This document shows, one piece after another, positions 38,145-45,435 of a DNA stretch of 64,000 nt. Every line of letters begins with the position of its first letter. Within the stretch, counting starts at the first letter, position 1. The notes under the pieces are model-generated. The model was not told where the DNA came from, made no database searches, and saw nothing but the letters and a program-made list of their open reading frames with translations. This DNA comes from a virus. The stretch lies in IMG/VR virus record IMGVR_UViG_3300017987_000006, positions 1 to 64,000 of that record; one strand, given 5' to 3'. A program made the translations under genes and the position numbers.

Positions 38145-39171
38145 GAAGGTTCTGCAGAGTAATGTACACCTCCAGCAGACCATCTCGGAAATGGTGAGGG
38201 ATTTCGACGCCCGGCGGAATGAGACCGAGAAGCGCATTTCTGAAAGCAACCAGCAGCTCTGGCGCAACCAGCAGGAGCAGAACGAGGGCCTGCGCATCGC
38301 TGAGAAACACGCAATGATCCAGCGACGTGTCTTCAATGATGCATTGGCTGGGTGCACGCGCGTCACGAGCATCGAGCGGAAGATCCAGGAGGGATCGGAC
38401 GAGGTGGAAGAGGTCCAGGTCATCGACTGGGACTGGTACGCCGAGCAGTTGATCAACAGCGCCGATTATAACGACTTCATCGTTGGCGTCCTGGTTCCGG
38501 AGGAGACCGTGAAGCAGAAGACCGAGCAGCGGTCTCAGCGCGCTCGTGCGCAGGTCCTGCACTACTGTGTCTCCAAGGCCCTGGCCAAGGATGAGGCAAA
38601 GCTCAGAGAGGCGCTGGAGGGGGATGGCCTGGAAGGTCTGCTCAAGGACTTCATGCCCAACGGCGTGGATTGGACGGACGAGATGAGTCTCGAGATGGAG
38701 GACATTGCCAAGGCCGGTCTGATGCTTTGGGAGCAGAAGAAGCAGGAAGCCATCAAACGGGCCAAGAAGGTCAGGATCCACAGCGCCATCGATAAGCTGG
38801 TCAGGGTTATGCCAGACGAGTCCATCAGGAAGACGGCAGATCGCATCGAGGCTGGAGAGCCCATCCTGAAGGATAAGGATGGGAACGAGATCGAGCTGAG
38901 CGATGAAGAGGCCAAGGAGGCCGCCGAATTGATGCGTTCCAAGATCAACGATCCCGAAGCCATCGAGAAGGCCAAGAATGAGCTGATGGAGGAGACGGCC
39001 GCTGTGGCCAAGATAGCCACAGAGGCCCAGGAAGCCATCGCCAAGGGGGACGCTGAGACGGCCGGTAGGAAGATGGCTGAGCTGGAAGAAAAGGTCGAGG
39101 AGGCCGAGGCCAAGGCCCCTGATGACCCAAACAAGCAGTTCCCGGAAGGGGCTTCGATCTTCGGAGGATAA
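38089..39171 (+). CDS. Helical protein ending in FPEGASIFGG (360 aa)
   Basis: GGAGCAAG ribosome site. A basic start (MSKRKSKPKRNAK) and long charged helices through the whole length, including a coiled coil near 30-70 and an Ala/Glu-rich one near 290-345. The C-terminal ten residues FPEGASIFGG nearly match an internal motif of the protein at 16,507, suggesting a common binding partner. It has the look of a virion or scaffold-type protein; function unknown. Confidence 0.65.
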   Translation: MSKRKSKPKRNAKPLTARKKVLQSNVHLQQTISEMVRDFDARRNETEKRISESNQQLWRNQQEQNEGLRIAEKHAMIQRRVFNDALAGCTRVTSIERKIQEGSDEVEEVQVIDWDWYAEQLINSADYNDFIVGVLVPEETVKQKTEQRSQRARAQVLHYCVSKALAKDEAKLREALEGDGLEGLLKDFMPNGVDWTDEMSLEMEDIAKAGLMLWEQKKQEAIKRAKKVRIHSAIDKLVRVMPDESIRKTADRIEAGEPILKDKDGNEIELSDEEAKEAAELMRSKINDPEAIEKAKNELMEETAAVAKIATEAQEAIAKGDAETAGRKMAELEEKVEEAEAKAPDDPNKQFPEGASIFGG

Positions 39172-39172
39172 C

Positions 39173-39361
39173 ATGCCGCGTATCATCAGGGGGACAGCCG
39201 AGAAGAAGTACAACATCGTCAAGACCCAACATCGTTCAAACATCAACAAGATGCGTTGCCAGGGCTGCAGGTTGGGTTACGCAGAGCGTGTTCAGACGGC
39301 CGGCGGGTGGGTCTATCGTTGCAACCGGTGCGGCCGGGAGTACACTGTAGACAAGCTGTAG
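39173..39361 (+). CDS. Zinc-ribbon protein (62 aa), last gene of the rightward block
   Basis: Start at ATG 39173 (CGGAGGATAAC). After a basic N-terminus, MRCQGCRLGY and YRCNRCGREY form a zinc ribbon. Followed by two hairpins (39,368-39,404) that probably end the rightward transcript. Confidence 0.7.
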   Translation: MPRIIRGTAEKKYNIVKTQHRSNINKMRCQGCRLGYAERVQTAGGWVYRCNRCGREYTVDKL

Positions 39362-39367
39362 AACTAA

Positions 39368-39404
39368 AGAGAGGTCGGTCGTCCTCTCTAAACCCGAGGG
39401 GTTT
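39368..39404 (+). terminator. Double hairpin at the end of the rightward block
   Basis: Two adjacent hairpins: AGAGAGG/CCTCTCT with an 8-base loop (39368-39389) and AAACCC/GGGTTT with a 3-base loop (39390-39404). The second ends in TTT but has no long T tract. Position right after the last gene supports a terminator or a 3' end processing structure. Confidence 0.5.
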
Positions 39405-39473
39405 GGCTGATTGCGGTCTGGTCTTTACGTCACAGAGCACTCAAGTACCCACCTGATTAATCATTTTGTAGCT

Positions 39474-39500
39474 AAGAAAAGACAGCCCGGCCGGGCTGCC
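39474..39500 (-). terminator. Leftward intrinsic terminator beyond the array
   Basis: A perfect palindrome CAGCCCGGCCGGGCTG (39483-39498). Read leftward, the GC hairpin is followed by TCTTTTCTTAG, a U-rich tract; read rightward there is none. It would end a transcript that passes through the repeat array from the leftward operon. Confidence 0.6.
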
Positions 39501-40612
39501 TCAGGATGGCATGGATTGAGAAGGAGTGTCAGAGCGATCGGGTCTGGATCAGATCGTCGAACTGGTGGGGACCGGACCGCGTTGGGTTGTCGCCACGATC
39601 AGGTCTGGCAGGATATGGACTGTCGAGTTGGTTAGATAAGGGCTGTCGCGCCGTGACGGACTGCGCCGTGCGGAGGGGGGACGTCGACTAGGCGCGAGCG
39701 GGAGTGGTCAGGCATGGTTCGTCTGATCGCGGGGGACCGGGCAGGAGAAGGCTTGTCAGATCGAGAGGGATTGGCCTGTTCCAGCTCGTCGCGAAGGCTT
39801 GGCTTATCAGTTAGGCCCGGCCAGGTCTGTCAGCTGCGTGGTGCGTGAGGGCCGGATCGGGCATGTCGAATCGGATGACGACGAGGTGCGGGTGGGCCAG
39901 TCAGCTTGGGTGGGGTTGAGGAGCGACGGCATGGGATGTCGGCCGGGGCGGGCGTGAACTGGAGCGGGTTGTCGGCTTTGCCAGCACCGGCTCGCAACGG
40001 CTCGTAATGAATCGGACCGTCGAAGTGGATGGGCTAGGAGGGGAGAGGGGAGGCTTGTCAGCACGGGGTGAGGTGGATAGGTCAGGAATGTCGAGCAGTC
40101 TCGGCTGGTTTAGGGTTGGCTTGTCAGGCAGGAGCGGTCCGGTGTAGATCGGATTGTCCAGTCGGTTGGAACAGGCAAGGCATGTCGAGCAGGGAAGGCG
40201 CGGCTGATCTTGGCCCGTCGATTAGGATGGGTAGGGATTGGCTTGTCGGAATGGATCGAATGGGCTTGTCTATGCGGACGGGGACCGAGCGGACCAGGAG
40301 AGGTGAGTCGATCTGAAGTGGATGGGCGCGAACCGGAAGGGTCTGTCGAAAGGTTTGGGATGGGCGGGGACAAGACAGGTGCGTCAGAATGAGGGGGCTC
40401 GAGTGAGAGCGAGTGGGTGAGTCGACCCGGCTTGGTACGCGGTGGTCCGGCATGTCAGCTCGAGAGGAACCGGCTTGGTCTGTCGGACTGGTGTGGTGTG
40501 TATGGGACTGTCTCGTCGGGATCGGGTTGGTTTGATTTGGCGAGGTGTGTCAGGAGGGTCTAAGGTGGGTGGGACCGTGTTGGCTTGTACGGGATAGTCT
40601 CAGTGTCTTGTC
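39500..40612. repeat. Gene-free array of GTC nodes joined by G-initial pentanucleotides (5n+3 spacing)
   Basis: About 1.1 kb with no plausible gene. On the + strand GTC trinucleotides occur at 39528, 39556, 39589, 39622, 39645, 39683, 39721, 39755, 39788, 39829, 39865, 39900, 39938, 39971, 40019, 40057, 40090, 40123, 40156, 40184, 40217, 40245, 40268, 40307, 40345, 40383, 40421, 40454, 40482, 40515, 40549 and 40610, plus variants CTC (39500), ATC (39806) and GTA (40587). Of 34 intervals, 29 equal 18, 23, 28, 33, 38 or 48, all 3 mod 5; others miss by 1-3 bases. Dividing each spacer into pentamers from the node, roughly nine in ten begin with G and nearly all with a purine. The pentamer before a node is typically GGYNT. 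Nodes were chosen by eye. Spacers do not repeat each other. The last node touches the stop codon of the leftward gene. Function unknown. Confidence 0.8.
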
Positions 40613-41433
40613 TAGGCCGCCTTGCCCTTTTTGGGAACCTTCGTCTTGGGAGCCTTCGTCTTGGGCTTGGGCAGCGAGCCCTTCTGGAGCTCCTCGACGG
40701 TGAGGAACTTGACGCGGCCGAAGCCCTGGGACCTCGAGCAGCCGAAGCCGTTATCTTGCGCCAGCTGCATGCAGTAGGTCAAGAACTCCTCGCTCATCCG
40801 CTTATCCTTCGGATCGGCAAACCATATCTCGAACTCGATGTAGGTACCGGGTTCCACGTAGTCGTGAAACTTGATCGTACTGCGCGGCCCCTGGGGGCCG
40901 ATGACGTGCGCCACCGTCTCTTCATGCCCGTCCGGCTCCACCAGCCGCTTCCTGTCCGCTTCCTTGTGTCCCTTGTCGTATAGGTAGACGCGGTCTGGGT
41001 GCTCGCAGCCCCGGATGAAGAATGAGTGCTGTAAGATCTGACGAACGCCGCGGTGTACGTTGGTCAGCCCCAGCACCGTTGCGGTCTCCTTGAAGCCGGC
41101 CTTGAGTTGCCGCGTCTCCAGAAAGATGCCATGTCCTTCCGGTTCGATCTTGTCCGGCTCCGCCTTGAACCCCGTCCAGGACTTGAGCTTCGCCTTCTCG
41201 CTCTCCTCTATGTCGTCATCGGACGACATCTCCTGGACGCGGGCTCTGGCCGCCTCCACGGTCTCGTCCTTGACCAGGCCCTTGCGGTGTCGTGCCTCGA
41301 GCATGGCCAGCTCGGATTCCGGATGTTTTGGCCAGCCGCCGAGCAGCCGGTTGGCCGTGACCATTGTCACCTTGTACTTCGTGTAGATGTTGACGTCGTG
41401 TTCGCGAACTAGTTCCTCAAAAGTCCTCTCCAT
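40612..41433 (-). CDS. RAMP/Cas7-like phage protein
   Basis: 273 residues, ATG with AAGGAGATCTC upstream, last gene of the leftward operon. The C-terminal half has TIKFHDYVEPGTYIEFEIWF (about 184-203) and then NGFGCSRSQGFGRVKF (about 228-243), a glycine-rich loop of the kind found at the end of RAMP (ferredoxin-like) RNA-binding domains such as Cas7/Cas5/Cas6. The N-terminus (YTKYKVTMVTANRLLGGWP) would be the first strand. A Lys/Pro-rich tail closes it. Similar proteins occur in phages without CRISPR loci. The stop codon abuts the pentamer-phased array, so its mRNA may carry that array. RNA binding is an inference. Confidence 0.45.
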   Translation of the reverse strand: MERTFEELVREHDVNIYTKYKVTMVTANRLLGGWPKHPESELAMLEARHRKGLVKDETVEAARARVQEMSSDDDIEESEKAKLKSWTGFKAEPDKIEPEGHGIFLETRQLKAGFKETATVLGLTNVHRGVRQILQHSFFIRGCEHPDRVYLYDKGHKEADRKRLVEPDGHEETVAHVIGPQGPRSTIKFHDYVEPGTYIEFEIWFADPKDKRMSEEFLTYCMQLAQDNGFGCSRSQGFGRVKFLTVEELQKGSLPKPKTKAPKTKVPKKGKAA

Positions 41434-41473
41434 TTGAGATCTCCTTGTTATTGAGGTTGTTGTGAAAGGGAGC

Positions 41474-42154
41474 TTAGCGCTCCCAAAGAATTGTGAGTTC
41501 GTCGTCCTGTACGTGGATCCATCCGCCAGACGTCTTGTTCTGGTATACTTGCACTACTTGCTGGCACCAGGGCGGCGGCGGGCCGTTCCACATGGACAAG
41601 GCCCCTTCGAGCCTGACAAACTCTCCGGCGTCAGGCTCGAAACATCCCACAGGTAGCGTGACCCGCGGCTTGGGAGTCCTGGGCGTCCCCCAGGTCTTCG
41701 ATTTCGTCTTCGATTCCAGCAGCGCGATGTAGAAGTTCCTCAATGGGATACAAGCCCCTTTCTCGATCAATGTGACCTGTTTCTCTTTCCACTCGTCCTG
41801 CCACAGCTCCTCATCGATCTCGTGCAGCGTCCCATCCCGTCCGGCTTCTACGATCTTCCCCTCGTGTAGGAAAGCGTAGAGGTTTCCTCCTTTGCACCAA
41901 CCGAGGGCGGGGATCAAATCGCGCGGAACCATCTGTCCGATGTCGTCCCACTCCACCAGGTGCATGTAGAACGTTCTGTCCTCTGCACCACTCGCCCAGA
42001 CCTTGCGCCCATTGACGCTGATCTTCACATGACAGAAGTGTCCCAGCTGCTTGACGCGTCCTGAGCGCTTGATGATGCCGATCATGGGCAAATCCGGTTT
42101 GGGGCCTTCAACCCCAAACCAGATCTGCTTGACGTACCAACTGTACTCACTCAC
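41474..42154 (-). CDS. Hypothetical protein (226 aa)
   Basis: GTG start with GGAGCAAAATC. Beta-rich (KQLGHFCHVKISVNGRKVW; RTFYMHLVEWDDIG; NLYAFLHEGKIVEAG), with a basic linker near residue 155 and a Trp/Pro-rich C-terminus. Its position directly upstream of the RAMP-like gene suggests a joint function. No family recognised. Confidence 0.65.
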   Translation of the reverse strand: MSEYSWYVKQIWFGVEGPKPDLPMIGIIKRSGRVKQLGHFCHVKISVNGRKVWASGAEDRTFYMHLVEWDDIGQMVPRDLIPALGWCKGGNLYAFLHEGKIVEAGRDGTLHEIDEELWQDEWKEKQVTLIEKGACIPLRNFYIALLESKTKSKTWGTPRTPKPRVTLPVGCFEPDAGEFVRLEGALSMWNGPPPPWCQQVVQVYQNKTSGGWIHVQDDELTILWER

Positions 42155-42399
42155 GATTTTGCTCCGGGCAACCTGAGCGCCTCCAGGCGTTCACATTCAT
42201 CAAGCGTGCTGGCCAGTCCGTGTTCGTTGAAAAAGTCTTGCGCTCTCTCTTGGGCCGACCAAGAAATGGAACAGTGTGTTGACTCCGCGGCGTGGATCGC
42301 ACGCGCAAGCCGCAACGCCGCACGGTCTTCCACACCAGGGTAATGTCCGGCCGGATGCAGCTTCCTGAGATCTGCTTTTCTGAACGGCTTATCACCCAT
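42151..42399 (-). CDS. Hypothetical protein (82 aa)
   Basis: Start taken at the ATG for MGDKPFRKADLRKLHPAG (42399), overlapping the upstream gene by 8 bases; it ends in a 4-base overlap downstream. Basic N-terminus, then helices (RAALRLARAIHAAESTHC; ERAQDFFNEHGLAS). Function unknown. Confidence 0.6.
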   Translation of the reverse strand: MGDKPFRKADLRKLHPAGHYPGVEDRAALRLARAIHAAESTHCSISWSAQERAQDFFNEHGLASTLDECERLEALRLPGAKS

Positions 42400-42949
42400 C
42401 TTTTGCGATCTCCATCTCAACACCAAGCGCCTTACACGCTTCGGCGTAAGCGTCTGCTAGGCCGACCCAAGACTCATCATCTGCGGGCACCAACGATCTT
42501 CTGCCACCACGATCACGAACCCCGCCGATGGCGCTGACGAAGGATTCGAGCGCCGCGTCTTTGGCTACGATCTGTTCTGTCTGCTCCGCTATGATCTTCT
42601 GCAACTCCTCGACATTATCCTTGGCGTAAACCCGCTTCATCGTTCCCTCGAACTCCTCTTGTGTGGGGGGAGCGGGGAGCACCATCTTCGGGGCCACGCC
42701 AAGACTGTTGCAGGCCATCATGTAGGCGTCTCCTAAACCGGTCCATGGCTTACCGTTGGTTCTCATACGGACGCCGCCCTTCAAGTTCACGTAGTCCACG
42801 AGCGTCTTTAGGGCTACCCGTTCAAGCTCGTTGGGTCCTTCGCCATCAAGCGCTTGCGCAATGCGCTTGATGGCCTTGATCAAATCGGGGACATCGACCT
42901 CGAAGAATCGCACCCACATCCGTGTTTGAAAGAACTCCAGTCCACTCAT
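42392..42949 (-). CDS. Hypothetical protein with duplicated motif (185 aa)
   Basis: Start at the ATG for MSGLEFFQTRMWVRFFEV (42949). Two copies of one motif: GGVRMRTNGKPWTGLGDAYM followed by CNSLGVAPKM, and later GGVRDRG...WVGLADAYAEACKALGVEM at the C-terminus, separated by a coiled coil (VEELQKIIAEQTEQIVAKDA). The duplication suggests two equivalent binding surfaces. No family recognised. Confidence 0.65.
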   Translation of the reverse strand: MSGLEFFQTRMWVRFFEVDVPDLIKAIKRIAQALDGEGPNELERVALKTLVDYVNLKGGVRMRTNGKPWTGLGDAYMMACNSLGVAPKMVLPAPPTQEEFEGTMKRVYAKDNVEELQKIIAEQTEQIVAKDAALESFVSAIGGVRDRGGRRSLVPADDESWVGLADAYAEACKALGVEMEIAKDG

Positions 42950-43299
42950 TGTTTCCCCTCCGTGTAGCGTACCGCCTCTGCGATGCGTTGTCTTAAGATC
43001 TTGTGATAGAACGCTGCATCCTTGTTCCCCTCTTTCTCCATCTTCGCCGCTTGTCGCTCGCATACACCTTGGAGGGCGCGGAGACGACCTTCTATGTTCA
43101 CGTCTTCGTCCTTCACGTCAAACAGGTACATCCTTCCTGCGAAGTCGCAAGCGTTACACACCGTCTCCGTCACTTGTTCTATGTTCTCTGTTGGATCTCG
43201 CGCCTCGTCCACAATCACCCACCGCTTACCATCCACGAGCTGGTAAACCGTGTGGATGGCCGCGCGTAGATCGGTAGAACCGCACTCTGGGCACTTCAC
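42946..43299 (-). CDS. Zinc-ribbon protein (117 aa)
   Basis: GTG 43299 chosen because AAGGAGGACAATTC precedes it; an ATG further upstream has no such site. VKCPECGSTDL at the very N-terminus and TVCNACDFAG at about 46-55 form the zinc ribbon; a charged helix follows (GRLRALQGVCERQAAKME). Four-base overlap downstream. Function unknown. Confidence 0.65.
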   Translation of the reverse strand: MKCPECGSTDLRAAIHTVYQLVDGKRWVIVDEARDPTENIEQVTETVCNACDFAGRMYLFDVKDEDVNIEGRLRALQGVCERQAAKMEKEGNKDAAFYHKILRQRIAEAVRYTEGKQ

Positions 43300-43368
43300 G
43301 AATTGTCCTCCTTTTTGTTGAATGCTTCCGGGCATTCTTATCTGCAACGCTGCGCACTTGTTTATTGG

Positions 43369-43611
43369 CTAGTACTGCCCTTCTTTGTCGTACCAGGCAG
43401 CGTTTCTTGGCTTATCGAGGTCCACAACCAGCAGGTCGTAACCATACTGGTTATGCCTCAGACAGTAGGAAGTTGACTCTATCCGCTCGATCTCCTTCCG
43501 GGCTTCAGAATGCGTCCCAAATAGTAGTGGCTCATTGTTTTCATCTCGCACGATCTCGCTTTTGTTCGAAGACGGCGCGTGGAACTTCATGATGTGTTTG
43601 ATCACGTACAT
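43369..43611 (-). CDS. Hypothetical protein (80 aa)
   Basis: Start at the ATG for MYVIKHIMKFHAPSSN (43611). Strand, basic loop, then SEARKEIERIESTSYCL and YGYDLLVVDLDKP: an alpha/beta pattern of a small single-domain protein. Function unknown. Confidence 0.6.
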   Translation of the reverse strand: MYVIKHIMKFHAPSSNKSEIVRDENNEPLLFGTHSEARKEIERIESTSYCLRHNQYGYDLLVVDLDKPRNAAWYDKEGQY

Positions 43612-43613
43612 TT

Positions 43614-43928
43614 TTATTTGGTTGCCTCGCGGCCCATGAACGCGTGGAGCTGTTCCTCGAACAGATACGCCGCTTGCCTCCAGAAGTCTCGATCCCACCG
43701 CATCATTTCCTCTTTGCTGCGCAGCTCCTTGCAGCTCTCGGCCAGTTCGTTGACCCGGGCCTCGTTCGCCTCTTGGATCTCGATGATGGTCCTGTCTCGC
43801 TCTCCGATAATCCTGTGCGCATCGTCTAATGCCTCGTCCATGTTCTTGATCACTTTGATCAGTCGCGCCTTGTTGCATTTCTCCAGAGGACGGACCTCTG
43901 GATCATTGTCGACGAGTAGCTTGCCCAT
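43614..43928 (-). CDS. Charged helical protein, family A member on the leftward strand (104 aa)
   Basis: Start at the ATG for MGKLLVDNDPEVRPLE (43928), sharing a base with the upstream gene end. CNKARLIKVIKNMDEAL, a coiled coil and a terminal helix WRQAAYLFEEQLHAFMG repeat the layout of the rightward genes at 24,776 and 25,168, indicating a dispersed paralogous family. Function unknown. Confidence 0.65.
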   Translation of the reverse strand: MGKLLVDNDPEVRPLEKCNKARLIKVIKNMDEALDDAHRIIGERDRTIIEIQEANEARVNELAESCKELRSKEEMMRWDRDFWRQAAYLFEEQLHAFMGREATK

Positions 43929-44197
43929 CAGTTCAGCGGCCTTTTGCTGATCTTGCCCGCCTTCTCCAGTCCCTCCACCAGCTTCTTGTTCTCCTCCGCT
44001 CCCCGATCTCTCCATCCCGCTTTCAGTTCCCGCTCCGCGTCCTCGCGCTTCTTGTAGTAACCGCTGAGTCTGCTGTAGGGAACGCCGCACGGTTCGAGTT
44101 GACCGATGTAGTAGCCGGCCGCGCTGGAGCACACCTGGATGGGCAGCTCGGCGGGGTCGTACTCCTCATCGGTTAGAGTGTCTTTCAATTTTTCCAC
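43928..44197 (-). CDS. Hypothetical protein (89 aa)
   Basis: ATG start with GGAGGCTCCGTG just upstream. Contains strands and a Tyr-rich turn (AAGYYIGQLEPCGVPYS) followed by a charged helix. Overlaps the short upstream gene by 32 bases. Function unknown. Confidence 0.6.
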   Translation of the reverse strand: MEKLKDTLTDEEYDPAELPIQVCSSAAGYYIGQLEPCGVPYSRLSGYYKKREDAERELKAGWRDRGAEENKKLVEGLEKAGKISKRPLN

Positions 44198-44345
44198 GGA
44201 GCCTCCTTTCTAGTTCCGCTTCGGCTAGGGCGACGTACTCCTCTCCCCCAGCCTTCTTTTCTTTCGCCAGAACCCCGTGCACCTGGGACTCGGTGCAGTT
44301 CTGGAGGTATCCATTGAAGTCCCAAATATCATCCGCGCTGATCAT
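44166..44345 (-). CDS. Small hypothetical protein (59 aa)
   Basis: A 59-codon frame from ATG 44345 that fills an otherwise empty 150-base gap. GGAGATGAGAA lies upstream. Helical (DDIWDFNGYLQNCTESQV; EEYVALAEAELERRLRG) with a basic end. Function unknown. Confidence 0.6.
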   Translation of the reverse strand: MISADDIWDFNGYLQNCTESQVHGVLAKEKKAGGEEYVALAEAELERRLRGKIERHSNR

Positions 44346-44364
44346 TTCTCATCTCCGGCCAGTT

Positions 44365-44580
44365 TCAGATTGTGCTCTGAGTCTTCGCGCTGCGTTTCAG
44401 AAGCGAGCACATGTACCTGCTCGCCGTGTCTGCATCATCGAATGATTTTCGATCAATCTCGATTTCCACTCCTGTTTCACCCACCTCGATAGCCACTAGA
44501 TCTGCCGGCCCTTCCCAGTAATCAACGTCCGGGGCTTCCAGCTTTCCCGGGCGCACGACGCGCAAGATCATTTGGGGCAT
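44365..44580 (-). CDS. Hypothetical protein (71 aa)
   Basis: Start at the ATG for MPQMILRVVRPGKLEAP (44580). Beta-rich (ADLVAIEVGETGVEIEIDRK) followed by a short helix (ASRYMCSLLKRS). Overlaps the upstream gene by 13 bases. Function unknown. Confidence 0.6.
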   Translation of the reverse strand: MPQMILRVVRPGKLEAPDVDYWEGPADLVAIEVGETGVEIEIDRKSFDDADTASRYMCSLLKRSAKTQSTI

Positions 44581-44864
44581 GCTTCGTCCTCCTTGATCTC
44601 TCCGGTCTCCAGATCTACCCACCCGACGAAGAGATACCTCCATCCCATCCCCGAGCTGGTGTCGGCGGGATATTTCTCTGGAGCCTCCTTGCAGGTGTTG
44701 TCTGGGCCGACGGCGAGGAATTGAAGGTGGCCGCAGTTTGCGCTGTCGAGGGCGTGGTTCTGGTATGCGGCCCACTCCGTGTTCTCGTGGTTGTATGGCG
44801 ACGAGCGCATTGCCTCCAGCGCTTCCGGGTGCGGTTTCTCATTGCCGATAAGCCTTTTGCTCAT
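44568..44864 (-). CDS. Hypothetical protein (98 aa)
   Basis: ATG start 3 bases from the upstream stop. Turn-rich with aromatic residues and three cysteines (NCGHLQFLAVGPDNTC; a late C). The end is acidic and Trp-containing (YLFVGWVDLETGEI). No family recognised. Confidence 0.6.
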   Translation of the reverse strand: MSKRLIGNEKPHPEALEAMRSSPYNHENTEWAAYQNHALDSANCGHLQFLAVGPDNTCKEAPEKYPADTSSGMGWRYLFVGWVDLETGEIKEDEACPK

Positions 44865-44867
44865 TGA

Positions 44868-45212
44868 TTACCTCTTTTCATGTTCGTTCGATTTCAGATC
44901 CCACCGGTCGATCAATTTGGCGGCAGTTAGCTCCGCAGCGCTCGCCAGGTTGTGGGCGACGAGACTGAGACTCTCCCCGCTTAGTAGGTGAAGGTCGCCC
45001 GATTCCAGTTCCCGTGCGTTGCAAATCCGCACCGCGAGATTGACTACGTAGTGCGGACCCAGCAGTTGATCCCCTCCGTTGGGCTTCCTCTGAAATATAC
45101 TTGTCCAGGGCCTCAGCTTCTCTGCCGCATGAAGCAGGCTCTGTACTTGATCAGCCGCCTGAGCCTTCATGCTGTAATGATCGGCGAGCTTCTTCGCTTC
45201 ACTCGGATTCAT
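44868..45212 (-). CDS. Hypothetical helical protein (114 aa)
   Basis: Overlaps the upstream gene by 14 bases, with a GGAGGAG ribosome site. Helices throughout (SEAKKLADHYSMKAQAADQV, HNLASAAELTAAKLIDRW) around a central turn. Function unknown. Confidence 0.6.
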   Translation of the reverse strand: MNPSEAKKLADHYSMKAQAADQVQSLLHAAEKLRPWTSIFQRKPNGGDQLLGPHYVVNLAVRICNARELESGDLHLLSGESLSLVAHNLASAAELTAAKLIDRWDLKSNEHEKR

Positions 45213-45435
45213 AGCCTCTCCTCCTTACCCACTCGATGTGGGCCTTCTTGGCGGCCTCGAAGTCTCCAAGCTCTTTGACCAGCTCGGAGAACCTCGAGGC
45301 CGATTTCTCGGTTGCGAACATCTCTCCCGGGGGTGGGTCTGGAAGCACTTCCCCCGTGGCCAGCTTGATCTCGTTCGGCCCATGCACGCGGCCAAGCCGA
45401 ATCGTGCCTTCTCGGCTGACGTAGTAGAAGGCCAT
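45199..45435 (-). CDS. Hypothetical protein (78 aa)
   Basis: ATG shares a base with the upstream stop. Strands (AFYYVSREGTIRLGRVHG, EIKLATGEVLP) followed by a helix (SASRFSELVKELGDFEAA) and a basic end. Function unknown. Confidence 0.6.
   Translation of the reverse strand: MAFYYVSREGTIRLGRVHGPNEIKLATGEVLPDPPPGEMFATEKSASRFSELVKELGDFEAAKKAHIEWVRRRGYESE

Noticed and set aside
39411-40453. Open frames of 60-110 codons within the array on both strands
   Set aside because: Composition is Arg/Gly/Ser-rich, none has a ribosome site, and the 5-base phasing is incompatible with a coding frame.
39500-40612. CRISPR array
   Set aside because: Spacing is regular, but there is no long direct repeat: only a 3-base node and a pentamer phase recur, and unit length varies from 18 to 48.
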